Source of the DNA: an uncultured Verrucomicrobiota bacterium
GTDB lineage: Bacteria; Verrucomicrobiota; Kiritimatiellia; CAIVKH01
Reading direction: 5' to 3'
DNA length: 64,000 nt
Assembly: GCA_937996795.1 (NCBI GenBank)
Contig: CALKUH010000070.1
Location: 76,725-140,724, forward strand
Shown here: piece by piece, positions 39,290-48,235 of the stretch
Layout of the letters: every line of letters starts with the position of its first letter
Position numbering within the stretch: position 1 is the first letter of the stretch
Notes under the pieces: model-generated
What the model saw: only the letters and a program-made list of their open reading frames with translations
Told to the model about the DNA's origin: nothing
Database searches by the model: none
Made by a program: the position numbers and the translations under genes

Positions 39290-40690
39290 ATGTCCTCCGC
39301 GCCCCCGGTTCCCTTCGGGCCCGTTCCCTCGGCGCGCCAGTTGCGCTGGCATGCGCTGGAGTATTACGGGTTCATTCACTTCACCGTGAACACCTTCACG
39401 GGAAAGGAGTGGGGCTATGGCGATGAAGCGCCCGCGCTGTTCAATCCCGCGGCCTTCGACGCGGAGCAAATCGCCGGGGCCGCGGCCGCGGGCGGCATGG
39501 CGGGACTCATCCTGACCTGCAAACACCATGACGGTTTCTGCCTGTGGCCGTCGCGCCACACCGCGCATTCCGTGCGGCATGCGCCCTGGCGCGGCGGACG
39601 CGGCGATCTCGTGCGTGAAGTCGCGGATGCGTGCCGGCGGCGCGGTCTGCGGTTCGGCGTGTATCTTTCCCCCTGGGATCGCCACCACGCCGACTACGGC
39701 CGGCCCGCTTATGTGGCGTTTTACCGGGACCAGTTGCGGGAGTTGCTGACGGAATACGGCCCGCTGTTTGAAGTGTGGTTCGATGGCGCCAATGGCGGCG
39801 ACGGGTATTACGGCGGGGCGCGCGAAACACGGCGGATCGACCGCCGCGCCTACTACGACTGGCCGGGAACCTGGGAGCAGGTGCGCGCGCTGCAGCCGGA
39901 TGCGGCGATCTTCAGCGACGGCGGCTGGGACGTGCGCTGGGTGGGGAACGAACGCGGCGTCGCGGGCGACCCCTGCTGGCACCGGCTGGACCGCGACCGC
40001 TTCTTTCCCGGCGAGGCCGACGAAGCGCAGCTCAATTCGGGCCACCGGTTCGGAAGCCACTGGGTCCCCGCCGAGTGCGACGTCTCCATCCGCAAGGGCT
40101 GGTTCCATCATCCGGCGACGGATGAAACGGTGCGGTCGCCGGACAACCTGATGGATCTTTATTACCAGTCCGTTGGGCGCGGCGCATCGCTGCTGCTCAA
40201 CCTGGCGCCGGACCGGCGCGGCCTGCTGGTCGATCGCGAGGTGGCCGCCCTCCGCGAATTCAAAGGCCGACGGGACGCCGCGTTCGGCCGCAACCTCGCG
40301 GAAACGGCGCGCATCGCGGCCTCCAATGTGCGCGGCGGCGCGGCGGCGTACGCGGCCTCGCGGATGCTCGATGGCGACGCGGCGACGTATTGGACTTGTG
40401 ACGACGGCGTGCTGGAGGCCGAGATCGAGCTGAGGCTTGAACGGCCCATCCGGTTTAATGTCGCCGGGCTTCGCGAATTTCTTCCGCTGGGGCAGCGCGT
40501 GGATGCCTTTCAGGTGTGGATCGAACAGGAAGGCCGGTGGGCGCCCTTCGCCCGCGGCGAAGCCATCGGTCATCGCCGGCTGTCGCGCGGGACGCGCTGT
40601 GAAACGAACCGGGTCCGCATTACCGTGCGCGGTTCCGCTCCGCCCGCCCTGTCGGAAGTGGCGCTCTATGACGATCCGAACCTTCCCTGA
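39290..40690 (+). CDS. Alpha-L-fucosidase (GH29), no signal peptide
   Basis: 466 residues. The barrel shows YYGFIHFTVNTFTGKEWGYGDE, CKHHDGFCLWPSRHTAHSV, GLRFGVYLSPWDRH and LFEVWFDGANG, where D165 is the expected nucleophile of the retaining mechanism. LLLNLAPDRRGLL closes the barrel. The C-terminal 130 residues resemble a discoidin (F5/8 C) module. The long GH29 form with the W-G-Y-G-D-E segment differs from the enzyme at 15625, so the two probably differ in linkage preference. There is no signal peptide. The end overlaps the GH5 gene by 23 bp, and it begins 8 bp after the GH20 gene. Confidence 0.9.
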   Translation: MSSAPPVPFGPVPSARQLRWHALEYYGFIHFTVNTFTGKEWGYGDEAPALFNPAAFDAEQIAGAAAAGGMAGLILTCKHHDGFCLWPSRHTAHSVRHAPWRGGRGDLVREVADACRRRGLRFGVYLSPWDRHHADYGRPAYVAFYRDQLRELLTEYGPLFEVWFDGANGGDGYYGGARETRRIDRRAYYDWPGTWEQVRALQPDAAIFSDGGWDVRWVGNERGVAGDPCWHRLDRDRFFPGEADEAQLNSGHRFGSHWVPAECDVSIRKGWFHHPATDETVRSPDNLMDLYYQSVGRGASLLLNLAPDRRGLLVDREVAALREFKGRRDAAFGRNLAETARIAASNVRGGAAAYAASRMLDGDAATYWTCDDGVLEAEIELRLERPIRFNVAGLREFLPLGQRVDAFQVWIEQEGRWAPFARGEAIGHRRLSRGTRCETNRVRITVRGSAPPALSEVALYDDPNLP

Positions 40691-42236
40691 CGCGCTGCGC
40701 GCCGGCGTCCGTCCGCCGCTCGCCGCGTTGCTGCTTGCGCTGGCGGTCCGCGCGGACGGAGTGGAGCCGGTGCCCGTGGCGCGGTTCATCTTCCCGCAGC
40801 CGGTCGAGGCGCTCGCCGACGCGCCGGACGATACCGTCGTGATCCGCCTGGCGGCGGGCGGCACGCTCCTCGCCCTCGACGCGGCGCCGCACACGCTGTG
40901 CCCGCCGGGTCGCGGCATGCTGGTCGCGTTCTGGCTGCGCGTCGACGACGCCGGGCCGCCCGCCCGCGCGCAGTTGGAGGCGCAGTGGGAGGGGCCGGAC
41001 GGACCCGCCGGTTTCCAGGAGGTGTCCGGGGCGCCGCTCCAGTCCGGCGCGTGGACGCGGGTGGCCGGCTGGCTGTTTGCGGGGGAGGGCCGGTCCCTGC
41101 GCGGGCTGCGCCTGCGCGTATCGCGCGCGGGGCCTTACCACCTCCTGCCGCCGGGGCTGTGGCACTCGCCGGAAACGCAGCCGCCGGATGACCGCCCCGC
41201 GCTGCGCGTCGCGGGACGTCATCTGATGGCGGGCGATGCGGTCGTCCGGTTGAACGGGGTCAACCTCTGCGCGTATTCCGATGACGACCGGGATCCCGTG
41301 CAGCACGCGATGGCCTCCGCGGATGAAGAGGATTACGCCGCCATCGCGGCGGCCGGCTTTAATGTCGTCCGGCTGAACTGCTGGCACAAATGCTTCGCCG
41401 ACGCGGGCGGCTGGGCCTGGCTTGACCTGCACCGCTCCTGGGCGAAGCGGCAGGGGCTGCTGTTGATTCTCGATTTGCACGCGCCGCCGGGCGGCTACCA
41501 GGGTCCGGAATACAATCGCAAACGGTTCTATCAGGAACCGGAACTCCAGGCGGCCGCGATCCGGTTCTGGACCGAGGCCGCGCGCCGCTATTCCGGCGAC
41601 CCCGCCATCGCGGCGTTCGATCTGATCAATGAGCCGAATCCGCCGCGCGACGCGGACTGGTGGGCCTTTGTGGAGGCCGCCCTGCCCGCGATCCGGACGG
41701 CGGGTTGGGCGCAGCCGGTGATCGTGGAGAAGAGTTTCGCGCGGGACGGCGCGTTCCGGAAATTGTCCGACGCGAACGTCATCTACGACGCGCATTTTTA
41801 TGAGCCGTGGTCCTTCTGCTCCGGCGCCTCCGGCCGCTACGGCGACCCGGTGGCGGCGGGCGTGACGACGCGGCTGGACCGGGCGTGGCTGGCGCGCGCG
41901 CTGCGCGAGGAACTCGTCTCCTTCGCGGAGGAACACGACGTGCCCTGCAACGTCGGCGAATACGGCATCATGCCCGCCGTCCTCGCCGCCGGCGGCGACC
42001 AGTGGTTGCGCGACGTGGTGGACCTGATGGAGGCCGGCGCTGTGAACCGGCAGTACTGGTGCTGGCACTATTTCCCGTGGGGGCTGCACGACGCGGGCTG
42101 GCATCGGCGCCGGCCCGCGGCGCCGCACCAGCGCATCCTGTCGGTGATCGCGCCCGCACCGATGCGGGCCGCCGGTCCGGCGGTTCCCCGCGCGGTCATC
42201 GTTGGTGGAACAGGCGCTCCGCCGGCAGTTCGCTGA
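40668..42236 (+). CDS. Secreted GH5-type glycoside hydrolase with N-terminal beta domain
   Basis: 522 residues from ATG 40668, inside the end of the fucosidase gene in another frame. A signal peptide (RPPLAALLLALAVRADG) and a jelly-roll-like domain (about 30-170) precede a GH5/cellulase-type barrel: VVRLNGVNLCAYSDDD, GFNVVRLNCWHK, LLLILDLHAPPGGYQG, then DLINEPN with acid/base E322, IYDAHFYEPWSF, and NVGEYGI with nucleophile E431. The clan A acid/base-nucleophile arrangement is complete. Substrate is unknown (cellulose, mannan and other glycans are all seen in GH5). It is the last gene of the long operon and its 3' end overlaps the convergent gene by 41 bp. Confidence 0.85.
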   Translation: MTIRTFPDALRAGVRPPLAALLLALAVRADGVEPVPVARFIFPQPVEALADAPDDTVVIRLAAGGTLLALDAAPHTLCPPGRGMLVAFWLRVDDAGPPARAQLEAQWEGPDGPAGFQEVSGAPLQSGAWTRVAGWLFAGEGRSLRGLRLRVSRAGPYHLLPPGLWHSPETQPPDDRPALRVAGRHLMAGDAVVRLNGVNLCAYSDDDRDPVQHAMASADEEDYAAIAAAGFNVVRLNCWHKCFADAGGWAWLDLHRSWAKRQGLLLILDLHAPPGGYQGPEYNRKRFYQEPELQAAAIRFWTEAARRYSGDPAIAAFDLINEPNPPRDADWWAFVEAALPAIRTAGWAQPVIVEKSFARDGAFRKLSDANVIYDAHFYEPWSFCSGASGRYGDPVAAGVTTRLDRAWLARALREELVSFAEEHDVPCNVGEYGIMPAVLAAGGDQWLRDVVDLMEAGAVNRQYWCWHYFPWGLHDAGWHRRRPAAPHQRILSVIAPAPMRAAGPAVPRAVIVGGTGAPPAVR

Positions 42237-44370
42237 ACGCGCCGCCCCGGGGTTTCCAGGTGATGTGGAAGCGCTCGTCCCCCCACGCCTCGAAGTATTC
42301 TATGCGGAGCGGTTGCAGCCCCGCCTGCAGCGCCACCTCGCCCTCCGCGTAGTGGAGCCCCACCTTGTCGTGGACCAGCACATCGACGCCGTTGACGCGG
42401 ATGCGCACGCCGTCGTCGGAGTGCGACGCGAAGACATAGAAGCCGTCCGCGGGCACGTCCAGCAGCCCCTCGAACACGTAGGCATAATCGAACTCGCGGC
42501 GGCTGTGCTCCGTCGTCAGCCGGCTGGTGACGCCGGTGTCGCGCGGGTGCAGCGCGGCGAAATCGGGCAGGTTCGTCCAGCTCCCGGACTGCCGCGGAAT
42601 CTCCTCCGTGACGCGCGCGTTCTCGTAGTACGCATAGCGCAGGCCGGGGTTCAGCTGATCGCGCGCGACGAGCAGGGGCGCGAGGCCGACGGCATTCGTG
42701 AACGCCGCCGACGCGACCGGGCTTTCCACGCCGTCCTTGAAGGCGCGCGCCTTGATGACGGTCGTTTCCCCGATCAGGAACGGCGCGGTGTAACGCGGCG
42801 AGGCGGGCGTCGGGTCCGCGTCGTCGAGGGTGTAGTGGATGACCGCCTCCTCATCGGCGCTGTACAACCGCACGCGTTGCCGCTGGACAAAGTCGCCCCC
42901 GTACGGGACGAGCGTGGGCGCGTACAGGCCGTCCGCCGGTTCCGCAAGCGGGTCGACCAGCAGGACGCCCCACGGATGCAGGGCCGGGATCCGCACGCTG
43001 TCGATCATTCCGCGCGCCAGCTCGACGGTGCGCACCAGCGGCGCGTAGTCCCGGCTCTCCGCCGCGTCGCGATGCAGGGCGCCGTCATACGGCTGCGGCG
43101 TGAGCAGCCGGTAGCGCACCGGGCGCGCGCCGAAGAAGCGAAGGGGATCGATGCTGAGCGTGAAGGTGGCGGCGTCGCCCCATTCCACCAGATGCACCGC
43201 GACCGGCGCGTCGGCCTCGCCGGGTTTCGCCCGCACCGTGGCCTGGATGAGCCCGCTGCCGTGGCGGAAGCGGACGGGCAGGCCCGCCTCGTGGTCGGGC
43301 TGCGGGCGCGTGTGGGGGACGACGCCGTCCTCGTAGCCGTCCAGCCACGGGGCGATGCCCCGCACGAAGGCGTACAGATCCGCGTACTGGTCGGGCGTCG
43401 CGTAAATGCGCGGATTCGCGCCGAAATAGACATCCCACGGCACGACGAGGTGCCCGCCGTTCGCATAGGCCGTGGCGATGACGCGCCGCGTCAGCGGTTC
43501 GTTGTCGCTGACCAGCGTGAAAATCTGCGCCTTGTTGAGACGCCGCGCGTCGAGGAATCGCGTCGCCATCGCCGCCGGGTTGGCGGATTTCAGGGGGAGT
43601 TCGGCGATGCCGAAATCGAACGGGTCGTGCGGGAACACGCCGAGGCTGCGCCCGTCGTAGTTGTTGGCGGAGAAGGAAAGGGGCCGTCCGGCGTACGCGC
43701 GCAGCTCCGCGTGCATCCGCTGGTAGAAATTGCTGACGGAATCGCGCTGGAAACGCTTCATCCCGGTTTCGAGGTCCGCCCCCTGCGCCGCGGCCTTTTC
43801 GCGGCAATGCGCGCACCAGCAGGCGCCCCACGCCACGGCGGCATAGTTGCAGCCCGGGTCGTCCATCTGGATCGAATCCACGCCGGCATCGATCATGATG
43901 CGGGCCTGCCGGCGGTAGGCGTCCTGGAACGCGGGGCTGTTCACGCAGCCCCACCACGGGATGCGCGGGAACTTCCGCATCCACGGCGCGGTGACGAGCG
44001 CGCCGTCCCGGTCGCGGATGCGCCCGCGCTCCCGTTCCTCCGGCGTGCTGCCGTCGACGGTGGCGGAACTCATGGTGCCGTTGAAGGCGTAGCCCTTGCT
44101 GCGGCACAGCGCGATCCACTCCGCGTCGAGGTTGTACACCCAGTCGAGGCGTGTCGCGTGGAACGCGGCTGCGGAGCGGAACGTGTCGTGCGGTTCGCCG
44201 TCGTGCCGGCCGCGGCTGGAAAAACTGACGTCGCTGTAGCGTGGCGCGCCGACCGGCCGCACCGCCGTCTCGGCGATCTGGTTGACCGGCAACGGGCGCT
44301 GCGGGTCCGCGGCCAGGACGGTCGTGGTCGTGAGGGCGGCGGTGAGCAGGAATGCGCTGGAGGACTTCAT
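42196..44370 (-). CDS. Secreted putative glycosidase with C-terminal PA14 domain
   Basis: 724 residues from ATG 44370, with AAGGAG six bases upstream; an in-frame ATG at 44391 is less suitable. A signal peptide (SSSAFLLTAALTTTTVLAA) is followed by a barrel-like region with RLDWVYNLDAEWIALCRSKG, AGVDSIQMDDPGCNY, WGACWCAHCREKA and GHLVVPWDVYFG. A chitobiase C-terminal-like strand domain (VIHYTLDDADPTPASPRYTA, about 540-590) and a PA14 domain (LRYAYYENARVTEEI through HSDDGVRIRVNGVDVLVHD, about 610-715) follow. PA14 commonly binds sugar. Catalysis is not assigned; the Asp pair in QMDDPG is a candidate. It is last in a three-gene minus-strand operon with the sialidase-fold and beta-helix genes. 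Confidence 0.68.
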   Translation of the reverse strand: MKSSSAFLLTAALTTTTVLAADPQRPLPVNQIAETAVRPVGAPRYSDVSFSSRGRHDGEPHDTFRSAAAFHATRLDWVYNLDAEWIALCRSKGYAFNGTMSSATVDGSTPEERERGRIRDRDGALVTAPWMRKFPRIPWWGCVNSPAFQDAYRRQARIMIDAGVDSIQMDDPGCNYAAVAWGACWCAHCREKAAAQGADLETGMKRFQRDSVSNFYQRMHAELRAYAGRPLSFSANNYDGRSLGVFPHDPFDFGIAELPLKSANPAAMATRFLDARRLNKAQIFTLVSDNEPLTRRVIATAYANGGHLVVPWDVYFGANPRIYATPDQYADLYAFVRGIAPWLDGYEDGVVPHTRPQPDHEAGLPVRFRHGSGLIQATVRAKPGEADAPVAVHLVEWGDAATFTLSIDPLRFFGARPVRYRLLTPQPYDGALHRDAAESRDYAPLVRTVELARGMIDSVRIPALHPWGVLLVDPLAEPADGLYAPTLVPYGGDFVQRQRVRLYSADEEAVIHYTLDDADPTPASPRYTAPFLIGETTVIKARAFKDGVESPVASAAFTNAVGLAPLLVARDQLNPGLRYAYYENARVTEEIPRQSGSWTNLPDFAALHPRDTGVTSRLTTEHSRREFDYAYVFEGLLDVPADGFYVFASHSDDGVRIRVNGVDVLVHDKVGLHYAEGEVALQAGLQPLRIEYFEAWGDERFHITWKPRGGAFSELPAERLFHQR

Positions 44371-44387
44371 CTCGGACTCCTTCTGAT

Positions 44388-46157
44388 TCATATGGTTTTT
44401 TCCGCCGCTGCGCGAGACTGCGCGGCGATGACGGTGTTGATCCGCAGGGCTTCGCCGTAAAGCTGGAAGCGGGTGAGGACGCGCGGCGCAAGGCGCAAAT
44501 AAGCGCCGCCGTTGACTTCGCGCAGGTGCGGGCTGAAGCGGTGCCAGCCGAACTGCCGCTGCGTGCCGCCGTCGCACAACCGGCCATTGATCACAAACAG
44601 GATCAGTTTGGGGCCGCCGTCCACGATGATGCCCGCCTCGTGCGCCGCGCTGGCGGGCAGCAGCCCGGCCTCCGAGCGCCCGCGATTTTCCGTTTGTCCG
44701 TCGTTGAGGACGACCTCCAGCGCGCCCTCCGCGCCGAGCAGCACGGCGAACCCCTTGCCGCTGGAATCGCGATTGTCGACCAGGATCCGGCCGGCGTCCT
44801 CCGCCCCGGGTTGCAGCGACAATAGCAGGGTGAACCCGGCACGCAAATCGAGGCGTCCGTAGTCCGCGCGGTGGACATCGCGCTTGATCAACTGGGGGAA
44901 TACGGGCGCAGGATGCGCGGGCGGCATCGCGGCGTCCGGCGCCGGCAGGACCAGCATCCGATGCGCGCGTTCGTCCGGCGGTTCCGGCGCCCACAGCGCG
45001 TTGAGCAGGGCCTTGGGCAGCTCGTGCACGCGCGCAATGTCCTTCTGGGTCTCCGTCAGGAAGTACCGCCCGTCCTCCTCCACCAGATCCGGATAGCTCA
45101 TGCGGATGTAGGGGTCGTCGTCGTACAGCACGATTTCCGGCTGGGACCACGCGATTTCGAGTCCCTGCGGCGTCCGGACCTCCCGTCCGCCGGACAGCCA
45201 GACCGGGTTGCGGTCGTCGTAGGTGCGGCCGCCGTGGTTGTGGAACCAGTAGAGATAGTTCCCGTTTTTGCAGCGCCACGCGAAGTTCGCGGCGCGCGGG
45301 TGTTTCATCAGCCGCCCGTCCGCGTAGCGCTTGTAGCGCGGCGTGCTCCAGGTGCGGCCGCCGTCGCGGCTGTAGGCCTCGACCGGATGGCCGTCGATGG
45401 ACCGGTACACGACATACAGCGAACCGTCGCTCATCACGCAGTAGCTCTGCTCCTCGCTGATCGGCCCGCCGCCCGGCGGCGTCCGCAACCCGACGTCGCC
45501 GTCCGGCAGCGTTTCCCAGCGGATGCGCTCCGGATCTTGCTCCGTGAGCAGGTTCTCGCTGCGCAGCAGCGCCCCCTCGGATTGCGCGAAAAAGCCCTCG
45601 CCCATTTTGCCCACCTTGATGAGGGGCACATATGCAGCCGCATTCAGCGTGAAGGGTTTGCCGACGTTCCAGAACAGGCGGATCAAGCCCCTGTAAACGT
45701 TGTTGCGGTCGCACGCGAATTCGCGCACCGGGATCGGATAGCGTCGCGGCGACCAGCTGCGCCCGTGGTCGTCGCTGAACTTGAAGACGAAATAGCCGAG
45801 GGAATCGACGCGCTTCGACGACTCGCTGCGGTCATGCCAGTGCACCTCGCGCACATTGTCCGTGTTGTGGTTGTAGAAAATGTAGATGCGGCCGGCAGGC
45901 GTCTTCAGCATCACCGCGTAGGAATTCTCCGGACTGTCCGCGGGCTCGACCGGCACCGGCGCGCTCCAGGTGCGGCCGCGATCCGTGCTGCGCATCGTGG
46001 TCACGTGCTGGCCGCGTTCGCCCTCCTCGCCGGGGCCGGTGGTGACGCAGCACAGCCACGCGCCGTCGTCGGTCTGCACGATGTAGGGCTGGTCGCTGTA
46101 GGACAGGGTCGGGATCTCGTGTCCGGTGGACAGGTGGCGCGGGTCGGGAGGATTCAT
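44388..46157 (-). CDS. Sialidase-fold (BNR) protein without signal peptide
   Basis: 589 residues; its ATG overlaps the stop of the beta-helix gene (ATGA). It parallels the first 630 residues of the protein at 12617: GHEIPTLSYSDQPYIVQTDD, STDRGRTWSAPVPVE, FSDDHGRSWSP, YSRDGGRTWSTP (three Asp boxes), SYPDLVEEDGRYFLTETQKDIARVHELP. It ends in a LamG-like segment. It lacks both the signal peptide and the calcium-binding tail of the homologue, so it is either cytoplasmic or exported in a way I cannot see. Whether it cleaves sialic acid is unproven; sialidase-fold proteins act on many sugars. Confidence 0.75.
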   Translation of the reverse strand: MNPPDPRHLSTGHEIPTLSYSDQPYIVQTDDGAWLCCVTTGPGEEGERGQHVTTMRSTDRGRTWSAPVPVEPADSPENSYAVMLKTPAGRIYIFYNHNTDNVREVHWHDRSESSKRVDSLGYFVFKFSDDHGRSWSPRRYPIPVREFACDRNNVYRGLIRLFWNVGKPFTLNAAAYVPLIKVGKMGEGFFAQSEGALLRSENLLTEQDPERIRWETLPDGDVGLRTPPGGGPISEEQSYCVMSDGSLYVVYRSIDGHPVEAYSRDGGRTWSTPRYKRYADGRLMKHPRAANFAWRCKNGNYLYWFHNHGGRTYDDRNPVWLSGGREVRTPQGLEIAWSQPEIVLYDDDPYIRMSYPDLVEEDGRYFLTETQKDIARVHELPKALLNALWAPEPPDERAHRMLVLPAPDAAMPPAHPAPVFPQLIKRDVHRADYGRLDLRAGFTLLLSLQPGAEDAGRILVDNRDSSGKGFAVLLGAEGALEVVLNDGQTENRGRSEAGLLPASAAHEAGIIVDGGPKLILFVINGRLCDGGTQRQFGWHRFSPHLREVNGGAYLRLAPRVLTRFQLYGEALRINTVIAAQSRAAAEKTI

Positions 46158-48055
46158 GGGAGTACTTCGCTTTCTTCTTCTTCGAGTTCGATGGGTTCAA
46201 ATTCGCCGGGTGCATCCCCGGTGGTCTCCATTTCCGGATCGGTGGCGTCGGGCGGCGACCGGCCGAAGGGAAAATCGTCGCGCAGCCCGATGCGCGCGGA
46301 TTCGATGCGCGAGCCGTCAAAGGACCCGCCGGTCCCGCTGACATTCTCCCACCGGGCGCTTTCCCGGTTCCCCGGTTTGTTGGAGCGGACCTTGCGGCCG
46401 CCGACTTTGCCGATGCGGATATCGCGGAAGACCTGGTTCATCGTGCGGTCGGGCCAGTCGAGGAAAATGCCGTCCGGCGCGGCATCGTTCATGCCCGGCG
46501 CGGCGAACACGTTGCGGATGGTGATTTGTTCGAAGGTGTTGAGGAAGGGGCCGCCTTTCAGGTTGGTCCCGGCGAGGTGCACCGCGCCCATGTCGCCGCT
46601 GTCGTGGCCGCATTCGTACACACGCAGGTGGTGGAAGCGGTTGCCTTCCGCCGGTTGCAGGCCCGGCATGTAGTCCAGCGCGCCCTCCTCGCTGAGCGTG
46701 TGGCCGCGCACGGTCACGGCATAGCGCGGAGAGCGGAACAGTTCCGAGTGCGACACCTCGTTGCGGCTGCTGTTGAAGACGTTGATGCACGCGGCGTACA
46801 GGGCGATCTGCCCGACGTCGTGGATCTTGTTGTTGGTCAGCACGTGGTTGAGGCTGAGTCCGCTCTCGTTCTGGTTGAAGCGGTTGCAGAGCGTGAGGCC
46901 GTTGATGCCCATCTGCTCGATCCAGCAGGACTCCACCCGGTTGTTCCGCGCCTCGCCGATCATCATGATGCCGTTGCGCCCGGAATTGCGCAGATGACAG
47001 GCGCGGATCTCGATCTCGCGCGTGTTCATCATCCAGATCAGGGCGTGGTCCCGGCGGCCCCAGTCCAGCGTCCACCAGTGCAGGGTCGGCGAGCGGGTGT
47101 TCGTGTATTCCAGGCGCAGGCCCTCGAACACGAGGCGCTCCACCGGCCGCGCGGGGCTGTCGCCCTCCACGCGGATCAAGTCCATCAGCAGCGGGAACTC
47201 GATCTCCATCTCCGCGGGCGCCAGGCCCGGCGGCGGGACCAAAAACAGGCGGCCCGTGCGCTGTTCCAGGAAGAACTCGCCGGGTTGGTCGAGGTAGGGC
47301 AGGGCGTCCTCGAGAAAATAGCGCGCCTGCCCGAGGATTTCGGTGGCATCGCCCATGTTGTGGAAAAAGATGCGACGCGTCGCGGCGTCCACCTTCGTCA
47401 CCTTGCAGATCCAGCGATGCCAGTCCGCCTTGCCCCACGGGAATACCTGGATGCGCAGTTGCTCCGCGCCCGGGCCCAACGGCGCGACATCGGAGCCGCT
47501 CCACTGGAGCCAGCTCGTGGTGACGCCCTTCCCGCGCTGGCCCTTGGGAAGGCCGTTTTCCGAAACGAGATAGGGCCCTTGCGCGGTCGGGAACTCGGGT
47601 TGATGGACATGGTTCGGGTGCCGCGCCTTGCGGAGGCGTTCGCCGTTCGCATACAGCGTGTGCACCGCCGGCGCGCCCCGCACGCCGGTCTGCCAGATGC
47701 CGTTCCGGTGGTGCACCCAGTTCGTCAGGCGGTGGCTGCCCAGGATGCGCGCGCTGCCCGGTTCGCCGCGGCTGCGGTAGATCACGCGGAATCCGTTGCA
47801 GCCCGAGTCGCGCGTCGAAAAGCGCAGCGGCGCCCGCAGGCGGTAATCGCCCGGCGCGAGGTGCACCACGATGTCGCGGGTCATCCGCTGGTTGATCGCG
47901 CGGACGGCGGCCTGCGCCCGCGCGATGGTGCGGAACGGCTGCTCACGCGTGCCGGGGTGTTCGTCGCGGCCGTCCGGCGCGACAAAGAACTCCTGGGCCA
48001 GCGCGCCCGAGGCGAGCAGCCAAAGTCCTCCCATCAGCATGGACATCCGATTCAT
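46154..48055 (-). CDS. Secreted right-handed beta-helix protein
   Basis: 633 residues from ATG 48055 (signal peptide MNRMSMLMGGLWLLASGALAQ). It is a shorter homologue of the protein at 18745, lacking the LamG and FN3 modules: FFVAPDGRDEHPGTREQPFR, FSTRDSGCNGFRVIYRSRGEPGS and helix turns such as IEIRACHLRNSGRNGIMMIG, VESCWIEQMGINGLTLCN. A Glu-rich tail (EFEPIELEEEESEVLP) ends the protein. Beta-helix proteins of this type are polysaccharide lyases or glycosidases; no catalytic residues can be assigned. It heads a minus-strand operon divergent from the secreted GH20, and the 180-bp divergent region contains a candidate AraC-type direct repeat. Confidence 0.8.
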   Translation of the reverse strand: MNRMSMLMGGLWLLASGALAQEFFVAPDGRDEHPGTREQPFRTIARAQAAVRAINQRMTRDIVVHLAPGDYRLRAPLRFSTRDSGCNGFRVIYRSRGEPGSARILGSHRLTNWVHHRNGIWQTGVRGAPAVHTLYANGERLRKARHPNHVHQPEFPTAQGPYLVSENGLPKGQRGKGVTTSWLQWSGSDVAPLGPGAEQLRIQVFPWGKADWHRWICKVTKVDAATRRIFFHNMGDATEILGQARYFLEDALPYLDQPGEFFLEQRTGRLFLVPPPGLAPAEMEIEFPLLMDLIRVEGDSPARPVERLVFEGLRLEYTNTRSPTLHWWTLDWGRRDHALIWMMNTREIEIRACHLRNSGRNGIMMIGEARNNRVESCWIEQMGINGLTLCNRFNQNESGLSLNHVLTNNKIHDVGQIALYAACINVFNSSRNEVSHSELFRSPRYAVTVRGHTLSEEGALDYMPGLQPAEGNRFHHLRVYECGHDSGDMGAVHLAGTNLKGGPFLNTFEQITIRNVFAAPGMNDAAPDGIFLDWPDRTMNQVFRDIRIGKVGGRKVRSNKPGNRESARWENVSGTGGSFDGSRIESARIGLRDDFPFGRSPPDATDPEMETTGDAPGEFEPIELEEEESEVLP

Positions 48056-48110
48056 TCGTTCTCGCCAGCATACGAGGCCATCGTTCGGACAGCCATTGCC
48101 CGCGCATGCA

Positions 48111-48144
48111 CATCCGGGCCAACCGGACGTCAATCGGGCCACCC
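48111..48144. promoter_or_regulatory. Candidate AraC-type direct-repeat site
   Basis: Two 14-mers, CATCCGGGCCAACC (48111-48124) and CAATCGGGCCACCC (48131-48144), agree at 11 positions and are exactly 20 bp apart, about two helical turns. That is the geometry of AraC/XylS sites. They lie between the divergent beta-helix and GH20 genes, whose operons flank the AraC gene at 52170. No TGACATGTCA site occurs in this block. Confidence 0.35.
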
Positions 48145-48235
48145 GCGCCCGCATGTCCCGTTTCGATGCACACTGACCCGTTTACGCGCGGAAGCGGACT
48201 TCGTCTCCCGGGCCACCGGGCCGCAGGATGGCGGC

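Noticed and set aside
42196..45714. 1172-codon continuous minus-strand frame
   Set aside because: The first 448 codons are an off-frame reading of the sialidase-fold gene. A signal peptide, ribosome-binding site and start at 44370 define the true gene.
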